Below are positions 18,217 to 27,311 of a stretch of DNA of 64,000 nucleotides, piece by piece. How positions within the stretch are numbered: the first letter of the stretch is position 1; each line of letters starts with the position of its first letter. This DNA is from Hydrogenovibrio sp. JE_KL2 (GTDB lineage Bacteria; Pseudomonadota; Gammaproteobacteria; Thiomicrospirales; Thiomicrospiraceae): contig NZ_WBJR01000002.1 of NCBI RefSeq assembly GCF_009296185.1, positions 1 through 64,000 of the forward strand, in the 5' to 3' direction. The notes under the pieces are model-generated. The model saw nothing but the letters and a program-made list of their open reading frames with translations, searched no databases and was not told where the DNA came from. The position numbers and the translations under genes were made by a program.

Positions 18217-19169
18217 TGCCATTGACACACTTCCAAGAACAGATAAAACAGGCTTTACATGAAAAGCGCCGCTTGCAAATTATAGGCAATCAAAGCAAAG
18301 TTGCTTTAAACCATGAACACCAGGCTTTGGATATGAGTGGCTATGCGGGCATTACCGGCTACGACCCTGCCGAACTAGTCGTAACGGTAAAGGCGGGAAC
18401 TAAAATTTCAGACTTGAAACAGGAACTTTCCGAACACAATCAAATGTTGGCTTTTGACACGCCTGACTACGGTGACTCCACCATTGGCGGTAATTATGCC
18501 TGTGGTTTATCCGGGCCCTCGCAACCGTTTTTCGGTGCTTTGCGAGACTTCGTACTTGGCATCAAAATGATTGACGGACAAGGTCAACAACTGACGTTTG
18601 GCGGCCAGATGATTAAAAATGTCGCAGGCTATGACGTTGCTCGCTTACTGGTAGGTTCAAAAGGACTGTTCGGTCTTGTTACTGAAATCAGTTTAAAAGT
18701 CCTTCCACTCATGGAAGAGAAGACTTACTCCATTGAAATGGGACAAGCGGATGCCATTATCAAAATGAATGAAATGGCAGGCACAGCTCTGCCGATTTCC
18801 GGTTGCGCGTACTATCAAGGTAAGCTCTACTATCGATTGATTGGCGTTCATCCACCTCAATCAGCCATGCCGGAAGACAATTATATTTGGCATAAAATGA
18901 ACCCTTTTAGGCCGGAGATTAGTGGCAAGCAAAAATTATGGCGCGTCAGCGTCGACTCCATGCATCCACCAATTCATAACACGTTATTAATCGATCAGGT
19001 GGGTGCAAGACGTTGGGTTGTTAGTGAAAACAAGCCTGATGTTTCTCATGTTGATTTATGGAACCTGCACGAAAAGACAAGACGTCCATCATTTGACTCA
19101 CATACAAAAATCACTGACATAAAACGGGGGTTAAAGTCAGTGTTTGATCCTTACGAAATTTTCTACTAA
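18216..19169 (+). CDS. glcE: Glycolate oxidase FAD-binding subunit GlcE
   Basis: Second FAD-binding subunit of the glycolate oxidase. The 317-aa protein carries a PCMH-type FAD domain (FDTPDYGDSTIGGNYACGLSGPSQP; GGQMIKNVAGYDVARLLVGSKGLFG) but lacks the complete C-terminal catalytic domain of GlcD, as expected for GlcE. It is coupled to glcD, and glcF starts 4 bases after its stop. Confidence 0.94.
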   Translation: MPLTHFQEQIKQALHEKRRLQIIGNQSKVALNHEHQALDMSGYAGITGYDPAELVVTVKAGTKISDLKQELSEHNQMLAFDTPDYGDSTIGGNYACGLSGPSQPFFGALRDFVLGIKMIDGQGQQLTFGGQMIKNVAGYDVARLLVGSKGLFGLVTEISLKVLPLMEEKTYSIEMGQADAIIKMNEMAGTALPISGCAYYQGKLYYRLIGVHPPQSAMPEDNYIWHKMNPFRPEISGKQKLWRVSVDSMHPPIHNTLLIDQVGARRWVVSENKPDVSHVDLWNLHEKTRRPSFDSHTKITDIKRGLKSVFDPYEIFY

Positions 19170-19173
19170 CGCT

Positions 19174-20361
19174 ATGAAAACAGAACTTGTTAAAGACTTA
19201 CTTTCCCCTTCAGAAACACAAACTGCAGATAACATTTTAAGGGCGTGTGTACACTGTGGCTTCTGCCTTTCTGCTTGCCCAACTTATGGAATTCTTGGTG
19301 ATGAGCTCGACTCTCCTCGTGGAAGAATCTACCTCATTAAACAAACCTTAGAAGGCAATGTCACTTCTGAAAACTCACTGAAGCATTTGGATAGATGCCT
19401 TACCTGTCGTTCATGTGAGACAACTTGTCCCTCTGGCGTAGAGTACGGGCACTTGTTGGACATTGGCCGCAAAATCATGGAACAGCAAAGCCCTCGCGCA
19501 TGGCATCAGCGCGTTGCCCGCTTTGCATTACGCTCTTTGCTCACCTCACCAAAGCTGTTTAATTTTCTGATTGCGCTAACCCCTTGGAATAAACACCATG
19601 GCGTAAACAAAAAGCTCAAACTGCAAACAGAATCACAAAAAGATGTTCTTCATACTACTAAGAGCGTGTTATTGATTGCCGGGTGCGTGCAACCCACTTT
19701 GGCTCCTAATATCAACCTATCCTCCAAGAGCGTGCTTTATAAACTCGGCTACAACGTCATCGAGACACCACAATCTCAATGCTGTGGTGCGATCAACCAC
19801 CATCTATCTGGTGAAGGCGCTGCACTAGAGCAAATCAAGCAAAACATTGATGCTTGGGCAGCACAACTCGATCAAGGCGTCGAAGCCATCATCTCGAACG
19901 CCAGCGGTTGTGGTGTGATGATTAAGGATTATGCGCATCTATTAAAAGATGATGAAAACTATGCTGAAAAAGCCGAACGCATTGTAGAACATACCTACGA
20001 TATTTCTGAATTTCTACTAAGTCAGGACTTATCTCAATTTAAAAAAGAGAGCAATCAAAAGATTGTTTTCCAGTCTCCCTGCACATTGCAACATGGCCAA
20101 AAACTGCCAGGTCGGGTAGAAGCACTGTTAACAGATTTAGGCTTTGCATTAAGTCCAGTCAAGGATGCCCACCTTTGCTGCGGGTCTGCAGGAACGTATT
20201 CTATCTTTCAGAAAAAATTATCTTATCAACTTAGAGACAACAAGATTCAGTCGCTTTTAAAAGAAGCTCCCGAAATCATTGTTACCGCAAATATCGGTTG
20301 TCTAACACACCTCCAAAAGGGGACTAGTACACCGGTTAAGCATTGGATAGAACTTCTGTAA
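19174..20361 (+). CDS. glcF: Glycolate oxidase iron-sulfur subunit GlcF
   Basis: Transfers electrons from GlcDE toward the quinone pool. 395 aa from the ATG at 19174. The reading frame is open back to 19144, overlapping glcE, but the internal ATG gives the usual N-terminus. It has two 4Fe-4S motifs (CVHCGFCLSACPTY and CLTCRSCETTCPSG) and two CCG domains (SQCCGAINHH and HLCCGSAGTYS). It lies between glcE and fhs. Confidence 0.95.
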   Translation: MKTELVKDLLSPSETQTADNILRACVHCGFCLSACPTYGILGDELDSPRGRIYLIKQTLEGNVTSENSLKHLDRCLTCRSCETTCPSGVEYGHLLDIGRKIMEQQSPRAWHQRVARFALRSLLTSPKLFNFLIALTPWNKHHGVNKKLKLQTESQKDVLHTTKSVLLIAGCVQPTLAPNINLSSKSVLYKLGYNVIETPQSQCCGAINHHLSGEGAALEQIKQNIDAWAAQLDQGVEAIISNASGCGVMIKDYAHLLKDDENYAEKAERIVEHTYDISEFLLSQDLSQFKKESNQKIVFQSPCTLQHGQKLPGRVEALLTDLGFALSPVKDAHLCCGSAGTYSIFQKKLSYQLRDNKIQSLLKEAPEIIVTANIGCLTHLQKGTSTPVKHWIELL

Positions 20362-20397
20362 AACAAGAAGTCTCTTACTACTTTTAGGAAACTGACT

Positions 20398-22083
20398 ATG
20401 TCTGATATCGAGATTGCACAACGTGCAAAGATGAAACCCATTATCGGATTGGCTGCTGAGAAATTCGGGATTCCAGCAGAGCATTTAGATCCTTATGGAC
20501 ATTACAAAGCAAAACTCTCATTAGAGTATGTAGACAGCCTTTCGCATCAAACGCAAGAAGGCAAGCTGGTTTTGGTCACGGCAATTAGCCCAACACCTGC
20601 CGGGGAAGGCAAAACAACGACAACTGTCGGCTTGGGCGACGCACTCAATAGAATCGGTAAAAAGACGATTATTTGTCTTAGAGAACCTTCTCTTGGACCT
20701 TGCTTTGGTATGAAAGGCGGTGCCGCCGGCGGTGGTTACTCGCAAGTCGTTCCTATGGAAGATATTAACCTGCACTTTACTGGTGATTTCCATGCCATTG
20801 CCGTTGCTCACAACCTTTTGTCTGCGATGATAGATAACCATATCAATCATGGCAATGCGTTGGACATTGACCCAAGACGTATCAAATGGAAGCGCGTGGT
20901 AGATATGAATGATCGTGCGTTAAGGGAAATCACAGTTGGTCAGGGCGGCCCCGCAAATGGTTATTTGCGTGAAGACGGTTTTGATATTGTTGTGGCATCT
21001 GAAGTTATGGCTATCCTGTGTCTCGCAACCAATAGAGCAGACTTGAAGGAACGCCTTGGAAGAATTGTTATCGGCTATAAAACAGATAAAGTTACGCCCG
21101 TTTACGCAAGCGACTTAAAAGCTCACGGGGCTATGGCTGCTTTACTAAAAGATGCCATCAAACCGAATATTGTCCAAACGCTGGAAAATAACATTGCACT
21201 GGTTCATGGCGGCCCCTTCGCCAACATCGCTCATGGTTGCAACTCGGTGACAGCCACAAAAACCGCATTAAAGCTAGCTGATTACACCATTACAGAAGCA
21301 GGCTTCGGTGCTGACCTAGGCGCCGAAAAGTTTTTGAACATCAAGTGCCGTTCCGCCAAACTCGCACCGTCCGCTGTGGTATTGGTCGCAACCGTCCGCG
21401 CATTGAAATACCATGGTGGCGTTGATCGAATCCACCTGAATCAGGAAAATCTAGAGGCCGTTGAAAAAGGCTTTGAGAACCTTGAACGCCACATCACCAA
21501 TGTGACTAAAAATTACCAACTGCCCTGTGTAGTCTGCATCAATCATTTCACCTTCGACACAGATGCTGAAACCGATATCATCATTAAGAAGTGTTCCGAT
21601 CTGGGTGTTAAATGCATCGTGTCGAAACACTGGGCCGAAGGTGGCGCAGGTGCTGAAGCGTTGGCAAATGAGGTGGTCAGAATGGTTGAGGGTTCAAATA
21701 TCACTCATGATAACCTAAACCTACTTTATCCTGATGACATGCCTATTTGGAACAAAATCGAGACTATAGCCACCAAGCTTTACGGCGCATCCGAAATTGT
21801 TGCCAATGATAAAGTAAAGGGAGAGATTGCCGAGCTTCAAGAAAAGTATGGAAATCTTCCGATTTGCATGGCAAAAACACAAATGTCTTTCTCGACGAAT
21901 CCATCTTTAAAAGGCGCGCCAACAGGACACAGTGTTGAAATCAGCAGTGTTAAACTTGAGCATGGTGCAGGGTTCATTGTCGCTATTGCAGGCAATATGA
22001 TGACCATGCCGGGACTTCCCAAAACACCCACTGCCGAAAAAATAGACATTGATGACAATGGTGTCATCACAGGACTGTTCTAA
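20398..22083 (+). CDS. fhs: Formate-tetrahydrofolate ligase
   Basis: Makes 10-formyl-THF from formate, ATP and THF. The 561-aa length is normal. The P-loop [11 protein letters not shown] (about residues 64-74) and the segment [21 protein letters not shown] are diagnostic. It lies 36 bp after glcF in the same direction, so formate released from glyoxylate breakdown, or C1 units from glycine, may feed folate metabolism. An intrinsic terminator immediately follows the stop. Confidence 0.97.
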   Translation: MSDIEIAQRAKMKPIIGLAAEKFGIPAEHLDPYGHYKAKLSLEYVDSLSHQTQEGKLVLVTAISPTPAGEGKTTTTVGLGDALNRIGKKTIICLREPSLGPCFGMKGGAAGGGYSQVVPMEDINLHFTGDFHAIAVAHNLLSAMIDNHINHGNALDIDPRRIKWKRVVDMNDRALREITVGQGGPANGYLREDGFDIVVASEVMAILCLATNRADLKERLGRIVIGYKTDKVTPVYASDLKAHGAMAALLKDAIKPNIVQTLENNIALVHGGPFANIAHGCNSVTATKTALKLADYTITEAGFGADLGAEKFLNIKCRSAKLAPSAVVLVATVRALKYHGGVDRIHLNQENLEAVEKGFENLERHITNVTKNYQLPCVVCINHFTFDTDAETDIIIKKCSDLGVKCIVSKHWAEGGAGAEALANEVVRMVEGSNITHDNLNLLYPDDMPIWNKIETIATKLYGASEIVANDKVKGEIAELQEKYGNLPICMAKTQMSFSTNPSLKGAPTGHSVEISSVKLEHGAGFIVAIAGNMMTMPGLPKTPTAEKIDIDDNGVITGLF

Positions 22084-22094
22084 CAAAACAAACT

Positions 22095-22131
22095 AGCAGC
22101 CGTAGAGAGAAGACCTATGGCTGTTCTTTTT
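22095..22131 (+). terminator. Intrinsic terminator of the glc-fhs unit
   Basis: An 11-bp stem (22095-22105 with 22115-22125, two G-U pairs) is followed by CTTTTTCC. The right arm overlaps the last codons of the convergent ccoS gene. Confidence 0.75.
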
Positions 22132-22342
22132 CCTTGTTTTCATCTGGGCTACTTTGCTGCTCTCGAGTCGCCTCTTTAGTGTCTTGAACTTCATCCTCTT
22201 CGTATTCATCATCAAGAAAAATACTATTTGCAGCACCATCCAAGTCATCCAGCTGACCAGATTTTGCCATCAAAATAAACACGACAACGGAAATGAAGCC
22301 GGCAATCAACATCATGGGGATTAAGCCAAAAATAACATCCAC
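22115..22342 (-). CDS. ccoS: cbb3 oxidase maturation protein CcoS
   Basis: Small membrane protein needed to insert haem b and copper into CcoN. The 75-aa protein has one N-terminal transmembrane helix (about residues 5-26) followed by the family motif GQLDDLDGAANSIFLDD and a highly acidic tail. The tail is longer than in many homologues. It lies directly downstream of ccoI, the usual place. Confidence 0.92.
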   Translation of the reverse strand: MDVIFGLIPMMLIAGFISVVVFILMAKSGQLDDLDGAANSIFLDDEYEEDEVQDTKEATREQQSSPDENKEKEQP

Positions 22343-22354
22343 TGCAACACTCTC

Positions 22355-24847
22355 CTACTGATGTATTTTTTGGCGACGTTTGGCAATTGCACGCTTACTA
22401 AAGAACGTTCTAATTCGGGCGGCATTACCAACAACAAACAAACTACTTAACGGCATCGTTACTGCTGCAATCAATGGTGTTAAAGTTGCCGCCATCGCCA
22501 GTGGAACCAAAGTAATATTGTAAATGATACTACTGGCAATATTCTGTTTAATCGTTCTCAACGTTCTGGCGGATAATTCAACCGCGGTATCAATCGACAA
22601 CAATTCATTGTTAAGCAGCACGATATCAGCACTGTCCATAGAAATATCTGTCCCAGAACCCAATGCAAAGCCAACATCGGAGCGAACCAGCGCTGGCGCA
22701 TCGTTAATACCATCGCCCACCATTGCTACAAGTACACCGGTAGCTTGGATTTGCTTGATTTTCTCATGCTTATCTTTTGGCAGTACTTCGGCAATAACTT
22801 CCATGCCACCAAGCTTTTCGGCCACGGTTCTCGCAACAGCTTCTCTGTCACCACTAAGCAATGTAACAGCTTTGCCTTTTGCTTTTAGACGGTTGATTAG
22901 CTCAAGTGCATCTGAACGTAGCTCATCTTCCAAGAACAAAATACCAATGATTTCGTTATCTCTTGAAACCCAAACCGATGTTTGTCCTTTTTCCGCACGC
23001 TCATCCTGTAAAGCAATAAACTGTTCTGGCAATGACATACCATAATCTTCAAGCCACGTTGCTGTCCCCATCAGGTAGTGCTTACCATGGTAACGTGCTT
23101 CTACTCCCCTGCCAGGATGTGCTTGGAAAAAGTCTAGATCCATATTCTGATGCGTTAGCTCAGGGTACATCTCTTCGAGACTTAAACATACCGCTTTAGC
23201 CAAACTGTGTTCGGAATGGTATTCAACACGGAAAATGTCTTTTAACGTTTCAGCTTGATCTTCAACACTTGCCATAAAATGGCTATCGACTAGACGCATC
23301 TGACCTTTGGTCAAGGTACCTGTTTTATCAAAAACAAAATGCTCAACATCATTTAAGGTTTCTAGCAGCGCTCCGTTTTTAATCAAAATACCGTGGTTTG
23401 CAGACACGCCAGAGGCTACCGCTGTTGCCATCGGAGTTGCCAATCCAAATGCACAAGGACAGGTAATAATTAATACAGAAGTCGCTGCGATCATTGCTGT
23501 CTGGATATCCGCCTTCACGATCCAGTAAACAAAACTCATCGTTGCCAAGGTGATAATAACCGTCACAAACCATGGCATGATGCGCTCTGCAGTACATTGA
23601 ATACTTGCTTTGGCACCTTGAGCTTCTTCAACGAGCTCAACAATTTTTCCTAGCATCGTTTCATGCATGACTGCATCAACTTCAATGGTTAAGGAGCCAT
23701 CTATGTTATTGGTACCCGCCGAAACTTTTGAACCTTCTTTTTTAAGCACTTCAGTTGATTCACCACTCAACATGGCTTCATCAACATTTCCTGTACCGGA
23801 AACAACCGTTCCATCAACAGGAATCTGGTCTCCTGGCTTAACGATTACCAAATCCTTCTTGCGCAACCTCGAAACAGAAACCACTTCAAAACCATCTTCG
23901 GTCTTCAAACGTGCTACCTTGGGCTGTAATTCAACCAACCTTCTGGTAGCATCTACAGCTTTGTTCTTGGATATCGCTTCTATGTAGCGCCCTATCAACA
24001 ACAAGAAGATAAAGTCGACCATGGTATCGAAATACACTTCACCCGGGTGACTCGAATCCACTGTTACCCAAAACGAATACAGATAGGTGGTAATTACACC
24101 TAAAGAAATAGAAACATCCATCCCGACGCTTCTGGATTTAATCGATGTCATTGCCCCTTGAAAGAAAGGTTTTGCCGAATAGAGAATGACTGCCGTCGCA
24201 ATAACGAATTCTATCCAGTGAAAGTAATTCCTGAATTCACTTTCAGTATCCGCACCAGAATAAAGCGCAACGGAAAACCACATGACATTCATCATGGCAA
24301 ACCCGGCAAAACCTAGGCGGAATAACAAGTCCCTATTGGCTTTTCGGAAAGCTTTTTGACTCGCCGATGGATCATAAGGCGTCGCATCGTAACCAATTTT
24401 ATTAAGCTTCTTTATGATTTCAGAGAGTTTGATGCGGTCGTTATCCCAACGCACTTTGATTTGTTTGTTGGTGAAGTTAACTTTTGCTAACAATACACCA
24501 TCAATTTTCGCAAGAGTATGCTCTATCAGCCAGATACATGCCGCGCAGTGAATGGCTTCGGAGATAAGTGTAATTTCTCTTTTAGAAGAAAGTTCCGACA
24601 CATACTGAGCTTGTACTTCGTCATAGTCGAAGAAGGATGCATCTTTACTCGGTGGTGGCGGTGGCGACAGTAAATCACCTTCAATCGTACGTTTGTAAAA
24701 GCTCTCCATTCCAGCTTCATAGATTGCATCACAAACACCTGCGCAGCCATGGCAACAAAAAGATCGCTCTACCCCCCTAATAGGTTGTAAAACAAGCTCC
24801 CCTTTTTCGATTTGCTGACCGCAGTGAAAACAAGACCCGATAGACAC
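22355..24847 (-). CDS. ccoI: Copper-exporting P1B-type ATPase for cbb3 assembly (CcoI/FixI)
   Basis: Exports copper across the inner membrane for cbb3 oxidase assembly. The 830-aa protein has an N-terminal Cys-rich segment (CHCGQ...CCHGC), a heavy-metal-associated domain (AIHCAACIWLIE), the transmembrane metal site TCPCAFGLATP, the phosphorylation site DKTGTLT and the hinge GDGINDAPAL. CPC with an N-terminal Cys-rich domain is typical of the CcoI/CtpA group rather than CopA. It follows ccoH with no gap and precedes ccoS by 12 bp. Confidence 0.95.
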   Translation of the reverse strand: MSIGSCFHCGQQIEKGELVLQPIRGVERSFCCHGCAGVCDAIYEAGMESFYKRTIEGDLLSPPPPPSKDASFFDYDEVQAQYVSELSSKREITLISEAIHCAACIWLIEHTLAKIDGVLLAKVNFTNKQIKVRWDNDRIKLSEIIKKLNKIGYDATPYDPSASQKAFRKANRDLLFRLGFAGFAMMNVMWFSVALYSGADTESEFRNYFHWIEFVIATAVILYSAKPFFQGAMTSIKSRSVGMDVSISLGVITTYLYSFWVTVDSSHPGEVYFDTMVDFIFLLLIGRYIEAISKNKAVDATRRLVELQPKVARLKTEDGFEVVSVSRLRKKDLVIVKPGDQIPVDGTVVSGTGNVDEAMLSGESTEVLKKEGSKVSAGTNNIDGSLTIEVDAVMHETMLGKIVELVEEAQGAKASIQCTAERIMPWFVTVIITLATMSFVYWIVKADIQTAMIAATSVLIITCPCAFGLATPMATAVASGVSANHGILIKNGALLETLNDVEHFVFDKTGTLTKGQMRLVDSHFMASVEDQAETLKDIFRVEYHSEHSLAKAVCLSLEEMYPELTHQNMDLDFFQAHPGRGVEARYHGKHYLMGTATWLEDYGMSLPEQFIALQDERAEKGQTSVWVSRDNEIIGILFLEDELRSDALELINRLKAKGKAVTLLSGDREAVARTVAEKLGGMEVIAEVLPKDKHEKIKQIQATGVLVAMVGDGINDAPALVRSDVGFALGSGTDISMDSADIVLLNNELLSIDTAVELSARTLRTIKQNIASSIIYNITLVPLAMAATLTPLIAAVTMPLSSLFVVGNAARIRTFFSKRAIAKRRQKIHQ

Positions 24848-25390
24848 TTATTGACCTTTATCCTGAACCATAATAGAACGACCAAGATTGAAAACATCCT
24901 TTCCTTTAGTCACTTCCATTACAAAATCATATTTACCTTTAAGCGGTAAATTGATCATTCCCTGATAAACGCCGGTTTTACCTGAATGTTCCAGCTTAAG
25001 CTGACCATCATAATTCTTATCAGAGGGGCGGTAGTAATAAAGAATGGCGGTGTCAACATCCATTGCCTTCCCGGATTTGTCGTGCACAGTAACGACAACT
25101 TGTTGGCTTTTACCTTGCGTCAGAATAGGGATATTAATATCCATATCCCATCCAAGAGCTTCCATCTTCTTTCTTCTGGCAATGATTTGTCCCATATCCT
25201 GACCTTTTTCATAATAATCTGAAATCGTCAGCCCAGGGAAAGTCACAATTGCCATACTGACCATGAAGAAGTTCACAGAAACAACAATAACCAATATAAC
25301 AAACCAGCCTACTACAAAAGGATTTTTCCAAGCAACGCTCCAGTCCTTCTGTTTACCGTCTTTTGAAAGTGCTTGTTTTGATTCAGCCAA
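24848..25390 (-). CDS. ccoH: cbb3 oxidase assembly protein CcoH (FixH)
   Basis: FixH-family membrane protein that stabilises and helps assemble the cbb3 oxidase. About 180 residues: a short cytoplasmic N-terminus, one transmembrane helix (about residues 24-50), then a periplasmic beta-rich domain. The start is decided by the ribosome site: GAGGGGA lies 7 bases before a TTG at 25388-25390, giving [10 protein letters not shown]. The longer frame (to 25405) starts with a TTG that overlaps this Shine-Dalgarno. A terminator-like palindrome lies just upstream, so expression relative to ccoG may be attenuated. Confidence 0.88.
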   Translation of the reverse strand: MAESKQALSKDGKQKDWSVAWKNPFVVGWFVILVIVVSVNFFMVSMAIVTFPGLTISDYYEKGQDMGQIIARRKKMEALGWDMDINIPILTQGKSQQVVVTVHDKSGKAMDVDTAILYYYRPSDKNYDGQLKLEHSGKTGVYQGMINLPLKGKYDFVMEVTKGKDVFNLGRSIMVQDKGQ

Positions 25391-25404
25391 AAGTTTTCCC
25401 CTCA

Positions 25405-25432
25405 AAATAAAAAGCCCTAGAATTCTAGGGCT
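25405..25432 (-). terminator. Perfect 20-bp palindrome with T-tail between ccoG and ccoH
   Basis: AGCCCTAGAATTCTAGGGCT (25413-25432) is a perfect inverted repeat. On the reverse strand it is followed by TTTTATTTT and then the ccoH Shine-Dalgarno. It looks like an intrinsic terminator or attenuator between ccoG and ccoHIS. Confidence 0.75.
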
Positions 25433-25492
25433 ATCATTATATAGTATTGTTTCTTTTTTATAATTGATTAGTCTGACAAAAGTCTTGAACTG

Positions 25493-26965
25493 CTAACGTG
25501 GTCTTGGGCCAATGAACATACTGTCGTAGTCGGCTTTAATCGCTGGCTTATCCATGTCTTGTACATGAATTTCGATCGGCGTATTAATTTCCTTCAAATC
25601 CTGTGTGGGAATTCTCACTAAAATCTCCGCTGTTCCAACTTCACCTGGGATAACATGCAGCTCTTTGTCCACGATATACATTAGTGATTTAGGACCTGTA
25701 ACCGTAATTTTTGCATTCATAGGCTTATCAGTTTTATTCACCACTTTTGCATAATATTTGTTCTGAATCGTTCCATCACTCATTTGTACAAAGAGTGGTG
25801 CACGCTCATGTAAAACTTTTATATCAATCGGAGACATCGTTAGCAGCCCCCAAACTAGCATTGCTGCCGCAAAAGTCATAATGCCTGTGTAAACAAGTAC
25901 CCTTGGTCGTTTAAATAACGGTACAAAAGGTTTACCTGCAAATTCTGCCAAAGAAGCATAGCGAATCAAACCTATTGGTTTTTTGATTTTTTCCATCACA
26001 GAATCACAAGCATCTATACACAAGCCGCAGGTAATACAACCAAACTGTTGACCTTTACGAATATCAACCCCCGTAGGACACACCGCAACACAAAGGTTAC
26101 AGTCAATACAATCACCTAGTTGTGGCGCCTCTTCACCTGGCTTCGCGCGTCTCATCCGGCCACGAGGTTCACCTCGATCAACATCGTAAGTCGGCACAAC
26201 GGTTTCTGTATCAATCATTGCTCCCTGAATACGTGCATATGGACAAAAGCCTATACAAACCTGCTCTCGCAAAAAGCCCGCAAAGAAGACCGTTGCAGCA
26301 CCTAGCCCCAAAATAATAGAGGTCTCGGTAAACGTCCATTCAAACTTGAACAAGCGATACCAAAGATCAAATGCAGGATCAAAATAGGCAACAAATGAAA
26401 AGCCTGTCAAAAACCCTATCGCAGCCCAAGCAACCCATTTTGGAAATTTAGTTCTGATTTTCTTAAAACTTACAGGCTCATTGTCTAGTGCAATTCGTTT
26501 GTTAGGCTGCCCCTCAAACTTTTCTTCTATCCAAGTAAAAGCATCCATCCAGACAGTATGGAAACAGGCATAACCACACCATAAACGACCCGCAACTGCT
26601 GTCGTAGCCGCCAGTAACAAGGCAAAGAACAATAAAATCATTGCCAACATCCAAATATCCTGCGGCAAAATAGTTACCCAAAAAATATGGAATTGTCGAT
26701 CAGCTAAATCAAACAAGATTGCTTGATTACCATCCCAACGTAAATACGGCGACAAAAAGAAAATGGACCATAACGCCATGACAATCCATTTCACATTACG
26801 AAACTTACCCGAAATCCTTTTTGCATGAACTGTCCCTTCTGTATGAACAGTTAACAACTCAACCCCAATATTCTGAAGGTTCTTATTGGAGGTGTTCATT
26901 TCGTCAAGCAAAGATGCCATGTGGTTCGAGTCATTTGACTTCATTTCTTTTTGTACATCTGACAT
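25493..26965 (-). CDS. ccoG: cbb3 oxidase assembly ferredoxin-like protein CcoG (RdxA/FixG)
   Basis: Membrane polyferredoxin involved in copper reduction and maturation for the cbb3 oxidase. The 490-aa protein has several transmembrane helices in the N-terminal half, with the conserved segment GRLWCGYACFHTVW and the motif REQVCIGFCPYARIQG. Two ferredoxin clusters follow (CIDCNLCVAVCPTGVDI and CITCGLCIDACD), then a last helix and a periplasmic Ig-like C-terminal domain. The ATG has an AGGAATA ribosome site. A long hairpin with a T-tail stands about 30 bp upstream. Confidence 0.95.
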   Translation of the reverse strand: MSDVQKEMKSNDSNHMASLLDEMNTSNKNLQNIGVELLTVHTEGTVHAKRISGKFRNVKWIVMALWSIFFLSPYLRWDGNQAILFDLADRQFHIFWVTILPQDIWMLAMILLFFALLLAATTAVAGRLWCGYACFHTVWMDAFTWIEEKFEGQPNKRIALDNEPVSFKKIRTKFPKWVAWAAIGFLTGFSFVAYFDPAFDLWYRLFKFEWTFTETSIILGLGAATVFFAGFLREQVCIGFCPYARIQGAMIDTETVVPTYDVDRGEPRGRMRRAKPGEEAPQLGDCIDCNLCVAVCPTGVDIRKGQQFGCITCGLCIDACDSVMEKIKKPIGLIRYASLAEFAGKPFVPLFKRPRVLVYTGIMTFAAAMLVWGLLTMSPIDIKVLHERAPLFVQMSDGTIQNKYYAKVVNKTDKPMNAKITVTGPKSLMYIVDKELHVIPGEVGTAEILVRIPTQDLKEINTPIEIHVQDMDKPAIKADYDSMFIGPRPR

Positions 26966-26989
26966 TACTTATTCCTAGTAAGTTAAAAA

Positions 26990-27046
26990 CGAAAAAATTG
27001 TATAAGAAACGGTGCTTATTTCCTAAGCAATGTTTTTTATACAATT
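26990..27046 (-). promoter_or_regulatory. 51-bp near-perfect inverted repeat in the ccoG leader
   Basis: Arms of 23 bases (26996-27018 and 27024-27046) pair with only one mismatch and two G-U/T-G pairs, around the 5-base loop TTTCC. On the reverse strand the stem is followed by TTTTTTCG and then the ccoG ribosome site. It could be an attenuator/terminator, or a large operator palindrome. There is no gene in it. Confidence 0.65.
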
Positions 27047-27061
27047 AAATAAATGAATTAT

Positions 27062-27088
27062 AAAAAAGGCCTAAAAAGATAGGCCTTT
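27062..27088 (-). terminator. Hairpin terminator after the 48-aa gene
   Basis: AAAGGCCTA pairs with TAGGCCTTT around a 6-base A-rich loop, with a T-run on the reverse strand. It starts 5 bases past the stop of the small gene. Confidence 0.8.
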
Positions 27089-27093
27089 AAAAA

Positions 27094-27240
27094 TTAATTG
27101 TTGGAAGAGTCATCTTCCTTTTTTTCTAGTCCTTCAATTCCTCTAGTCGCTTTCCACGCAAAACCAACCAAAACAATAATCGTTGCAACTACCGCTGCAA
27201 TTGAGACCCATAGAACCATATCGCTATTTAAGTCATTCAT
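27094..27240 (-). CDS. Small single-helix membrane protein in the cco cluster
   Basis: A 48-codon gene read directly from the sequence. It starts MNDLNSDMVL, has one hydrophobic helix (about residues 9-29) and ends in an acidic, polar tail (EGLEKKEDDSSNN). A strong ribosome site, GGAGG, stands 6 bases before the ATG, and terminators flank it on both sides, so it is its own short unit between ccoP and ccoG. CcoQ is already accounted for elsewhere, so this is not CcoQ. Its size and topology resemble the extra single-helix subunit CcoM known from Pseudomonas stutzeri cbb3 oxidase, but I see no sequence proof. A perfect FNR-type box lies just upstream. Confidence 0.75.
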   Translation of the reverse strand: MNDLNSDMVLWVSIAAVVATIIVLVGFAWKATRGIEGLEKKEDDSSNN

Positions 27241-27252
27241 ACCCAACCTCCA

Positions 27253-27266
27253 TTGATTTAGATCAA
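27253..27266. promoter_or_regulatory. Perfect FNR/Anr box upstream of the 48-aa gene
   Basis: TTGATTTAGATCAA matches TTGAT-N4-ATCAA exactly. It lies only 13 bases before the start codon of the small gene and about 15 bases downstream of the ccoP terminator hairpin, an unusual position for activation. Confidence 0.65.
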
Positions 27267-27276
27267 TTTTCTTTAC

Positions 27277-27307
27277 ACAAAAAAAAGGAGAACCTAAGTT
27301 CTCCTTT
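27277..27307 (-). terminator. Intrinsic terminator of ccoNOQP
   Basis: AAAGGAGAAC (27284-27293) pairs with GTTCTCCTTT (27298-27307) around a 4-base loop, followed on the reverse strand by at least eight T. It lies 5 bases past the ccoP stop codon. Confidence 0.9.
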
Positions 27308-27311
27308 AATT

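Noticed and set aside
20099-20117. AAACTGCCAGGTCGGGT in glcF, similar to the reverse dispersed motif
   Set aside because: Two or more differences in the core and explained by the conserved protein segment K-L-P-G-R-V.
22524-23045. 173-codon frame antisense to ccoI
   Set aside because: Ser/Ala-rich shadow of a well-supported P-type ATPase gene.
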